Assembly (NCBI RefSeq): GCF_023276435.1
Contig: NZ_JALLPO010000020.1
Location: forward strand, 1 to 64,000
DNA from: Sphaerisporangium perillae
GTDB lineage: Bacteria > Actinomycetota > Actinomycetes > Streptosporangiales > Streptosporangiaceae
Direction of reading: 5' to 3'
Length of the DNA stretch: 64,000 nt
Shown piece by piece: positions 58,419-64,000 of the stretch. The notes beneath the pieces are model-generated. The model was not told the origin of the DNA, did not search any database, and worked only from the letters and a program-made list of their open reading frames with translations. Both the position numbers and the translations under genes were made by a program. Numbering within the stretch: position 1 is the first letter of the stretch; each line of letters starts with the position of its first letter.

Positions 58419-58617
58419 GGCCGCCGTGCCACGCCCGCCTCGCTGGAGATGGGCCCACTTCCCCGAGACCGGCCAACGGTGCCGGCGCAGCAGCGTCCCC
58501 GGGCTGACCAGACGCTCTCGCCGTAGTTCGTGCGGCCTTGCCGGCATTGGGAGGTCTGGCAGCGGTAACATTGAATTTGGGTCGGCGCACTCTCATGTGC
58601 GACGTCCTGGAAGGGGC

Positions 58618-58648
58618 GGCCTCGGCGTGAACACGCCGGGGCCGTTTT
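58618..58648 (+). terminator. Hairpin with short T-run
   Basis: GGCCTCGGCGTG and CACGCCGGGGCC (58618-58643) pair with one G-T wobble and are followed by TTTT. It is the most classical Rho-independent terminator in the window and ends the transcript from the gene at 57138, about 200 bp after its stop; no other feature is visible in between. Confidence 0.65.
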
Positions 58649-58656
58649 GGGTTTGG

Positions 58657-58735
58657 ACATAATGGAGCCGACGTGGGTTTCCACCGTGCGGTCGGTGAGC
58701 CACAGCCGGCGGGCGATCCCGACGTTGGCGGTCGG
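58657..58735 (-). pseudogene. Fragment of a LuxR-type helix-turn-helix, copy of the gene at the right edge
   Basis: TANVGIARRLWLTDRTVETH and VGSIMSK are encoded here on the minus strand. The DNA matches 63880-63960 almost exactly over about 75 bp (two differences noted). Only the recognition-helix region is present; the flanks are unrelated. It is a recent short duplication or gene-conversion tract. Confidence 0.8.
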
Positions 58736-58836
58736 CTCGGTGGCCGGGGTCGACTTCGGTACGGTGGCGGCGCTCTGCCGTGCCGACCCGAGCCTGCGGG
58801 CGGGCTTTTGAACTGGGCGCGCGGTTCGGCGGGGCT

Positions 58837-59385
58837 TTAGTCGGGACACTCCAAGGAGAGGCGATAGACGCGTACGACGTTGCGGACTGTCTTTTCGCCT
58901 TGGTCGGCGGTGTATTCCGCCACCTTGACGTAACCACGCTTGTCATAGATGCGTGCCAGTTCAGCGCTTCCCGCCCAGTGGTCCAGTGCCAGCGCGGGAG
59001 CCTTGTGCGTCCTGGCACGGCGCTCGACTTCGTTCATGAGCGCCGAACCGACGTCTCGGCCGTCGGGGCCGCGGTGGGACATGACGGTATGCACGAACAT
59101 CGATCCTTCGGGAACCAGCCCGGTGGGGATGCGTGGCGGGATCAAGGGTGCTGCGGCCAGAAGCCCCACACACTTGCCGTTCCGCTCGGCCAGCGTGATG
59201 ACATCCTGGGACACCCAGTCTGTGACCCGCTCGGGGAAGCCCGGAATCTGGGAGAACGGCACTGTTCCCCACTGTTCTGTTCGGCCGTGCGCGACGAGCC
59301 ATTCGAGAACCGAGTCCATGAGCGAGAGCAGGGCCGGAGTGTCGTCGGCTGTTGCTTGGCGCAGGTTGATCTGGCGGTCTGGCAT
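58837..59385 (-). CDS. GNAT-family N-acetyltransferase
   Basis: A 182-aa acetyltransferase with the acetyl-CoA-binding R/Q-x-x-G-x-G/A segment in the variant RGPDGRDVGSALM and a C-terminal YDKRGYVKVAEY. GGGAGG lies before the ATG at 59385. It is divergent from a MarR gene across 62 bp, which suggests MarR control. Such pairs often detoxify an amine-bearing compound; the substrate is not known. Confidence 0.88.
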   Translation of the reverse strand: MPDRQINLRQATADDTPALLSLMDSVLEWLVAHGRTEQWGTVPFSQIPGFPERVTDWVSQDVITLAERNGKCVGLLAAAPLIPPRIPTGLVPEGSMFVHTVMSHRGPDGRDVGSALMNEVERRARTHKAPALALDHWAGSAELARIYDKRGYVKVAEYTADQGEKTVRNVVRVYRLSLECPD

Positions 59386-59447
59386 GAACGCCTCCCAAAG
59401 GTCTAAGCTTTGCCGGATACGAATAATTTAGTTTTCTAAGGGTTAGA

Positions 59448-59909
59448 TTGTCAAAGGAAAAGAAGATCCGTGTCCTGACCAGGGCTGTGCAGGAACTTCA
59501 GGACGCCACCGATCTCATCGACGAGCTGGCGGCCCGGCGTCTGGGCGTCAATCGCACGGACCTGCGCTGTCTGAGCCGGTTGAGCGCACGGGGCGCGCTG
59601 ACCGCGAGCGAGCTGGCGGCCGTCGCGGGGTTGACTGGGGGGGCCACGACGACCGTCATCGATCGGTTGGAGCGGGCCGGTCTGGCCCAGCGGGTCCGCG
59701 ACCGCGCGGATCGGCGCCGCATCCTCGTTCACCTGACCGAGCGGGCCGAGCAGCTCAGTATGGAAATCTGGGGGCCGATCGTGAACGACGCTCAGGCCGA
59801 ACTGCGCCAGTTCAACCTGGCTGAGTTGGAACTGATCGAGAGGTTCTTGTCCTGCGCGCTGGATAACCAGAAGCGCCACGCGAGTCGGCTGCGGGACGGA
59901 TCATCGTGA
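59448..59909 (+). CDS. MarR-family transcriptional regulator
   Basis: A 153-aa regulator with the winged helix-turn-helix (GALTASELAAVAGLTGGATT ... VIDRLERAGLAQRVRDRADR) and the wing DRADRRRILVHLT. The TTG at 59448 is the first start after an AT-rich promoter; it follows GGGTTAGA. The 62-bp gap to the GNAT gene contains TTTAG-TTTT-CTAAG (59427-59440), a dyad, and a further TTAG, which may be its operator. Confidence 0.87.
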   Translation: MSKEKKIRVLTRAVQELQDATDLIDELAARRLGVNRTDLRCLSRLSARGALTASELAAVAGLTGGATTTVIDRLERAGLAQRVRDRADRRRILVHLTERAEQLSMEIWGPIVNDAQAELRQFNLAELELIERFLSCALDNQKRHASRLRDGSS

Positions 59910-59934
59910 CGGCCCACTGGTTGGGCGCTCGTGT

Positions 59935-59985
59935 GCGTCGTCGGCCACGTAGTCGAGGATCTCCCACTCAGGTGGCTCCACCTCG
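59935..59985 (-). pseudogene. Fragment duplicating the start of the gene at 48391
   Basis: The minus strand encodes PPEWEILDYVADDA, and the DNA from CGTCGTCGGCCACGTAGTCG through ATCTCCCACTC equals 48657-48691. Only the first 16 codons are shared. Together with 46295/48711 it shows that pieces of one accessory locus are scattered. Confidence 0.65.
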
Positions 59986-59999
59986 TCATCGTCGGCCGC

Positions 60000-60241
60000 C
60001 GGGCGCTGGACCTCGGGCCGTCGGTGGCCAGTCGTTCCAGCTCGGCGCGGTCTCCCTGCTCGACCTGGACTCGCTGACCGCGATCAACACCGTCCCGGTG
60101 ACCGCGCTCAGCACGGCCGGGAACTCGATCACCCGTAACCTGACCTGGCTCCAGGCGAACGGGAACTCGCTGCAGCTGATCTCGGTGCCGGACGACGGCC
60201 AGTCGACGCTGGTGACCTACAGCACGCCCGCACTGTCCTGA
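60000..60241 (+). pseudogene. C-terminal fragment of an unidentified exported-type protein
   Basis: The frame ending at 60241 gives SLLDLDSLTAINTVPVTALS and QANGNSLQLISVPDDGQSTL to a natural stop, a Ser/Thr-rich beta pattern as in surface or secreted repeat proteins. The start and any domain upstream are missing. I cannot name the family. The remainder to 60352 shows nothing. Confidence 0.4.
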
Positions 60242-60352
60242 CCCCGCGCCCCCGGCCTGAGGTTCCGCCCACCCGTCGGCGCAGGCCACGGGCGGGCGGT
60301 CACCAGCCGGTTTGGATGCAGGTGCGGGGCCCACTCGTGCCGTTAGGCCGCC

Positions 60353-61102
60353 TCAGGCAAGGTCGGTGCGGACGAGGCGCAGGAACGCCTTCAGGCCGGT
60401 GATCAACTCCTGGTTGTCGCTCAAGCCGTCCACGGTCTCGTCGAAGCGGCGGGCGATCTGGGTGATGCGGCGGTGCAGGTCATGGTCGGCGGTTTCCGCG
60501 GCGGCCCGGGCGTCGGCTAATTCCACGCGGGTCTGGGTGAGCCTTTCCTCGAGGTCGCGGACCGTCTCGTCGAGCCGGGTCCGGGCGTCGGCGAGTTCGC
60601 CGACCTGAGCGCGGAGCGTGGTGACGTCTTGGCGGGGGTAGTGCAGTTCCCCCATCAGGGTGGCGATGCGTTGGCGCAGGTGACCCAGGTACGACCCGGC
60701 GGGGCGGAAGCAGGTGGCCAGCAGGTAGAAGCCCGCGAAGTAGTACCCGATCTGGGCGCCGGAGAAGAAGGTGATCACGGCGATGACGGTGGCGGAGACG
60801 AGGTGCCCGGCCACGGCGAAGCGGAGCATCCGGCGGGCGATCTCGCGTGCCTCGTCTTCGCGCGCCTGGGGGACCTCGATGCCGCGCTCGCGTGACAGGT
60901 GGGTCTCGTGAACCACCCTGCGGGCGGCGAAGTAGAGGTTCCATGGCACGGTCAGCAGGACGATCAGCCAGGTGAGGCTGATGGCGCCAAGCCCTACGGC
61001 GAGCAGGATGTCCGGGGCGACTCCCGCGTACAGGATCAGCCAGGCGGCGACGATTGCGAAAGCCAGTGATACCAGGAAAATCCACCATTTCATGGCGACC
61101 AT
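60353..61102 (-). CDS. Membrane protein with C-terminal coiled coil
   Basis: A 249-aa protein. Four hydrophobic helices (WWIFLVSLAFAIVAAWLILY; LLAVGLGAISLTWLIVLL; HLVSATVIAVITFF; IGYYFAGFYLLATC) are followed by about 80 residues of heptad-like charged sequence (TTLRAQVGELADARTRLDET ... RVELADARAAAETADHD). AGGA precedes the ATG at 61102; an internal ATG at 61093 is possible. It is not similar to a family I know; the architecture suggests a membrane-anchored scaffold. Confidence 0.75.
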   Translation of the reverse strand: MVAMKWWIFLVSLAFAIVAAWLILYAGVAPDILLAVGLGAISLTWLIVLLTVPWNLYFAARRVVHETHLSRERGIEVPQAREDEAREIARRMLRFAVAGHLVSATVIAVITFFSGAQIGYYFAGFYLLATCFRPAGSYLGHLRQRIATLMGELHYPRQDVTTLRAQVGELADARTRLDETVRDLEERLTQTRVELADARAAAETADHDLHRRITQIARRFDETVDGLSDNQELITGLKAFLRLVRTDLA

Positions 61103-61147
61103 GATGTCCTGGGGAGCGTGCCCGCGACATCGCTGTCGTACTCATCT

Positions 61148-61399
61148 TCATCTGAGGCTCCGCGCGATGCGGCCGATGTCAGGGCGGCCCACCACGCAGG
61201 CACCGGTGTTGTCCAGTAGGTCGCGCAGGTAGTCCGCGCTGGCCGCGGAGGTGCGGTACGTCAGTCGGTCCGGGTCGTTCGAAGGCGTCGCCACCTCGCC
61301 ACTGGTGCACCAGGCGAACAGCCGATCGAACCCTGTCTGGTCCGGCCCTGCGATGAACCCGTCCAGCGATACCGATGCCTGCGCGATAACTCTTCCCAT
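61148..61399 (-). pseudogene. Truncated dihydrofolate-reductase-family (RibD C-terminal) gene
   Basis: MGRVIAQASVSLDGFIAGPD starts a RibD-C/DHFR-like protein, and RDLLDNTGACVVGR leads to the turn where homologues continue with a long C-terminal half. Here the frame ends after 83 residues, where about 190 are expected. It lies between the coiled-coil protein and the ArsR operon and is a relic. Confidence 0.75.
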
Positions 61400-61546
61400 G
61401 TGCCTCTCCGAACTCTCAGCCTGCGTAGGAATTGTCATCGTCGGCCCGCAGCCGGGCTGTGACCGGGCCGGCGGTCGCAGCCCTTGACAGGGGCAGAACC
61501 TAGCACATATAAAACCGTCTAGTTATTAAACCGAGAGGTAATTTTC

Positions 61547-61903
61547 ATGGGTGTCGACGTTCTCGACGCGACGTTCGCCGCGCTGGCCGATCCGACCCGG
61601 AGGGCCATTCTGGCCCGGCTGGCGGAGGGTGAGGCCACGGTGACCGAGCTGGCCGCGCCGTTCGCGATGACCCAACCGGCCGTATCCAAGCACCTGCGGG
61701 TGCTGGAGCGCGCCGGCTTGATCTCCCGCGGACGCGACGCGCAGCGCAGGCCGTGCCGGCTGGAGGTCAGCCCGCTCAAGAGCGCCATGGACTGGCTGGC
61801 GAACTACCGCGGCTACTGGGAGGAGAGCTATCAGCGGTTGGACGACCTGCTCGGCGAGCTCCAGGCCGGCGGACCAGGCGCCGTCGATCGGGAGGCCCCG
61901 TGA
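61547..61903 (+). CDS. ArsR-family transcriptional regulator
   Basis: A 118-aa winged-helix repressor (FAALADPTRRAILARLAEGE, MTQPAVSKHLRVLERAGLIS) without the metal-binding cysteines of ArsR/SmtB, so of the non-metal type that partners with SRPBCC proteins. An AT-rich promoter with AAACCG repeated at 61510-61537 precedes it, and GAGAGG gives a ribosome binding site. It overlaps the SRPBCC gene by 4 bp (GTGA) and probably represses the operon. Confidence 0.9.
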   Translation: MGVDVLDATFAALADPTRRAILARLAEGEATVTELAAPFAMTQPAVSKHLRVLERAGLISRGRDAQRRPCRLEVSPLKSAMDWLANYRGYWEESYQRLDDLLGELQAGGPGAVDREAP

Positions 61904-62409
61904 TACCTCCGCGAAAGAACACCGAAGGTCTGTCGGTGATGGCACCCTCCGACACAGAGCTCGTGTTGAGTAGGACCTTCGCCGCATCCCGCCAACTCGT
62001 CTTCGACGCGTTCACCCAGCCCGAGTTGCTCCGGCGGTGGCACGGCGCTCGGGGCTGGCACCTGGTCGTCTGCGAGATCGACCTGCGTCCGGGCGGTGCC
62101 TGGCGCTTCGTCTCGCGCGGGCCGGCCGGCGCCGAGTTGGGGCACGGCGGGGTGTACCGCGAGGTCGAGGCGCCCGCTCGGCTGGTCCAGACCGAAGTCT
62201 ACGACGGCTGGGACGCGGGCCCCGCGCTCGTCACCACCGTCCTGGATGAGGGGGACGGCTGGACCACGATGACCACCACGGTGCGCTACTCCTCGCGAGA
62301 GGTGCGTGACAGTGTGCTCCGGACCCCCATGGAACGGGGCGCGGGTGAGGCATACGACCGCCTCGCCGAGATGCTCAGCGAAACAATCTTGAAAGGCAGG
62401 CTCCGATGA
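61900..62409 (+). CDS. SRPBCC/AHSA1-family ligand-binding protein
   Basis: A 169-aa START-like fold protein: VLSRTFAASRQLVFDAFTQPE, RRWHGARGWHLVV, RPGGAWRFVSRG and EAYDRLAEMLSE are AHSA1/COG3832 hallmarks. The GTG at 61900 overlaps the stop of the ArsR gene and is preceded by GGGAGG; an internal ATG at 61939 starts closer to the conserved core. It is translationally coupled to the VOC gene by an ATGA overlap. The group is probably a detoxification or sensing unit; the ligand is unknown. Confidence 0.9.
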   Translation: MIPPRKNTEGLSVMAPSDTELVLSRTFAASRQLVFDAFTQPELLRRWHGARGWHLVVCEIDLRPGGAWRFVSRGPAGAELGHGGVYREVEAPARLVQTEVYDGWDAGPALVTTVLDEGDGWTTMTTTVRYSSREVRDSVLRTPMERGAGEAYDRLAEMLSETILKGRLR

Positions 62410-62849
62410 CCGAGACCCAGCCCACGCAGGCGGATATCCCGGCCGAGGTGGCCGCACCACCCGTCCGTCCCGGCATGTTTCTGCTCGAACTCGTGCCGCT
62501 GCCCGTCGCGGACATCGACCGGGCCAAGGACTTCTACGCCGACCGCCTCGGTTTCAACCTGGACGTCGACGTACAGCCCGCGGAGGGAGTTCGGGTCGTT
62601 CAGCTCACTCCGCCCGGCTCGGCCTGCTCGATCACCCTGACCGAAGGCATCTCGTCCCTCGACATGCCCGTCGGCACGTTGCGCGGCCTGCACCTGGTAG
62701 TGAGCGACATCGAGGCGGCCCGCGCGACGCTCGTTGAGCGCGGTGTGGACGTAGAGCCGGTCGAGGACCTGGGCGGCGTCTACTACGCCCGCTTCGCCGA
62801 CCCGGACGGCAACACCTGGACTCTCCAGCACATGCCCTGGCGCGCCTAG
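62406..62849 (+). CDS. VOC-superfamily protein (glyoxalase/bleomycin-resistance-like)
   Basis: A 147-aa protein with two beta-alpha-beta-beta-beta modules: VPLPVADIDRAKDFYADRLG, LRGLHLVVSDIEAARATLVE and the end FADPDGNTWTLQHMP. A His (GLHLVV) and Glu are candidate metal ligands. It is the third gene of the ArsR-SRPBCC-VOC operon. A role in binding or degrading a toxic small molecule is plausible. Confidence 0.92.
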   Translation: MTETQPTQADIPAEVAAPPVRPGMFLLELVPLPVADIDRAKDFYADRLGFNLDVDVQPAEGVRVVQLTPPGSACSITLTEGISSLDMPVGTLRGLHLVVSDIEAARATLVERGVDVEPVEDLGGVYYARFADPDGNTWTLQHMPWRA

Positions 62850-63108
62850 AGGACGTGTTCCTTTGGATCATTCGAACGTCGAACAGGGAGAGCTAGGTGG
62901 CCCGGCTCGCATCGTTGGCCGGGTAATCGACGTGGCGACTGGCGGCCAGCAGCAGACTGTCTCCAGGACTTGATCTTGGAGGTTCGTCAGTGGACGCAAT
63001 ATCCGGCCAAAGCGGCGTGACAAGCGGTTACGCGACGAGCAGGAGCACGCTGATCGCCAGCATCACCACGGCGGTGGCCCTTCCCCTCTTGGCGACAGCG
63101 CCCACTAT
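62850..63108. other. Gap downstream of the VOC gene
   Basis: No established gene. A minus-strand frame from about 63105 encodes RGRATAVVMLAISVLLLVA and stops, which could be the end or start of a lost membrane protein controlled by the TetR gene at 63181. Otherwise nothing is visible. Confidence 0.35.
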
Positions 63109-63174
63109 CTAGCGGCGCTAGTAGCGATAGCGACGGTACTCTATCCTCGACAGGATGTCTAGCGTTGCTATGAT
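63109..63174. promoter_or_regulatory. TetR operator region: CTAGCG motifs and leaderless promoter
   Basis: CTAGCG-G-CGCTAG (63109-63121) is a perfect 13-bp palindrome; ATCCT-CGAC-AGGAT (63143-63156 region) is another dyad; CTAGCG recurs at 63159-63164 followed by TTGCTATG. TATGAT (63169-63174) ends 6 nt before the TetR ATG and serves as -10, so the third motif would overlap RNA polymerase. Autoregulation is likely. Confidence 0.6.
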
Positions 63175-63180
63175 GTCGTC

Positions 63181-63771
63181 ATGTCCGCCATCCACGAGCG
63201 CCGCGAACGTGAACGCGCCCACCGTCATCAGCTGATCATCACAGCCGCGCGCGAACTCGCGGAGGCCGAAGGCTGGGAGGCGGTGACGACGCGACGGCTG
63301 GCTGAATGCGTCGAGTACAGCCAGCCGGTGCTGTACAGCCACTTCAACGGCAAGGACGCCATCGTGAGCGCCGTCGCCATCGACGGCTTCAGCGAACTCG
63401 CCGCCCACCTGCGCCGCGCGCGGCTGGCCGCCGAGCCGGGGCAGGCCCTGCGCGCCGTCTGCCGCGCCTACCTGGAGTTCGCGACCGAGCGACCTGCCCT
63501 GTACCAGGCCATGTTCATCCTGCCCACCGACTTGAAGTTCGCGAGCGCCGAGACACCGCCCCCGATGCGGGCTGCTTTCGGCGAGTTCGTCAGCTGCTTC
63601 CGCCCGGACAACAAGCGACGCGAACTATTCGCCGAAGTCATCTGGAGCGCGTTGCACGGCATGGCCGTCCTGTCGGACAGCGGCCGCATCCCCCCGGACG
63701 GACAGGAGGAACGGCTCGACTTCCTCATCACCCAGATCGCCGGCCCCCCAATGAGGCCAACCACGCCATAA
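63181..63771 (+). CDS. TetR-family transcriptional regulator (WHG-type)
   Basis: A 196-aa repressor: helix-turn-helix TRRLAECVEYSQPVLYSHFN and a ligand domain with the WHG-like WSALHGMAVL segment. The ATG at 63181 follows TATGAT by 6 nt, without a ribosome binding site, so the transcript is probably leaderless. The upstream CTAGCG repeats are its likely binding sites. The target may be a neighbouring gene now lost. Confidence 0.92.
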   Translation: MSAIHERRERERAHRHQLIITAARELAEAEGWEAVTTRRLAECVEYSQPVLYSHFNGKDAIVSAVAIDGFSELAAHLRRARLAAEPGQALRAVCRAYLEFATERPALYQAMFILPTDLKFASAETPPPMRAAFGEFVSCFRPDNKRRELFAEVIWSALHGMAVLSDSGRIPPDGQEERLDFLITQIAGPPMRPTTP

Positions 63772-63805
63772 GGGGCTTGAAAGGCCAAGGATCTGAGCAG
63801 AGCCA

Positions 63806-64000
63806 CTAGGTCGACGCGCGTAGGTAGGCCAGGGCGGCCAGGACTCGGCGGTTGTCCTCGTCGGTGGAGGGGAGGCCGAGTTTGGACATGATGGAGCCGA
63901 CGTGGGTTTCCACCGTACGGTCGGTGAGCCACAGCCGGCGGGCGATCCCGACGTTGGTGCGTCCTTCCGCCATCAGGCCGAGTACTTCGCGTTCCCGGGT
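63806..64000 (-). CDS. LuxR-type response regulator, C-terminal part (runs off the right edge)
   Basis: The final 64 residues of a NarL/LuxR regulator: TRERDVLGLMAEGRTN, VGIARRLWLTDRTVETHVGS and IMSKLGLPSTDEDNRRVLAA, ending RAST at the TAG (63806-63808). The recognition helix is TDRTVETHVGS. The receiver domain lies outside the window. A 75-bp copy of this gene sits at 58.66 kb. Confidence 0.88.
   Translation of the reverse strand, partial: TREREVLGLMAEGRTNVGIARRLWLTDRTVETHVGSIMSKLGLPSTDEDNRRVLAALAYLRAST

Noticed and set aside
1-64000. CRISPR arrays, rRNA genes, phage integrase and attachment sites
   Set aside because: No regularly spaced repeats with unique spacers, rRNA sequence, integrase gene or flanking att duplications were seen.

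Overview
The window is high-G+C DNA with GTG/TTG starts, 4-bp stop/start overlaps and many promoter-to-ATG (leaderless) gene starts. Its families are typical of mycelial actinomycetes: a SARP regulator, a paired ClpP operon, eukaryotic-type glutamine synthetase II, a DUF6230/DUF6114 pair, an XRE-DUF5753/DUF397/HATPase module and DUF1707. I infer a Streptomyces- or Streptosporangiales-like chromosome; the genus cannot be fixed from sequence reading alone.

Layout. 0-8 kb: end of a ClpB-like chaperone, a zinc-ribbon thioredoxin, a three-domain thioredoxin-reductase-like fusion without the CxxC pair, a small membrane protein, a two-component system, two clpP genes and glnII. 8-16 kb: SARP regulator divergent from a secreted phospholipase A2, an ABC-ATPase scrap, a LigD-like phosphoesterase with a degenerate ligase domain, DUF6114/DUF6230, an oxidoreductase beside a broken aldo/keto reductase, and a methyltransferase with a repeat-built N-terminus. 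16-28 kb: an SDR/TetR pair sharing an operator, an MFS pump behind a short leader peptide and a foldable leader RNA, a YrdC/YciO protein, a TetR regulator carrying octapeptide repeats with an enoyl-CoA hydratase, an SMP-30/Lrp pair, and a hydantoinase-carbamoylase operon with a LacI regulator and twin operators. 28-34 kb: a large membrane metallopeptidase, a serine hydrolase, a DapB-like protein without the histidine pair, and a scar that fuses pieces of three genes. 34-41 kb: a compact minus-strand group (XRE regulator, unknown 248-aa protein, degenerate aminoglycoside-phosphotransferase-like protein, methyltransferase, HAD protein) and an XRE/DUF397/HATPase module.

41-49 kb is an accessory zone: a 1028-aa PLD-nuclease/SF2-helicase/DUF3427 protein of the defence type lies next to remnants of two transposases and several decayed genes. 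49-55 kb holds secreted products (an NPP1/NLP necrosis-type protein and a beta-helix protein) and a CcdA/TlpA thiol-redox pair. 55-64 kb mixes regulators (GNAT/MarR, ArsR/SRPBCC/VOC, TetR) with more gene fragments, including a duplicated scrap of the LuxR gene that enters the window from its right edge.

Themes: short divergent regulator/target pairs with visible inverted repeats, a consistent hexamer-6/7-nt-start pattern at regulatory genes, in-frame tandem repeats that expand coding regions, short repeats at stop codons, and many gene scars. The best candidates for undescribed biology are the leader-peptide/RNA switch before the MFS gene, the octapeptide-repeat TetR protein, the helicase-PLD protein in the transposon-rich zone and the five-gene XRE-led group.
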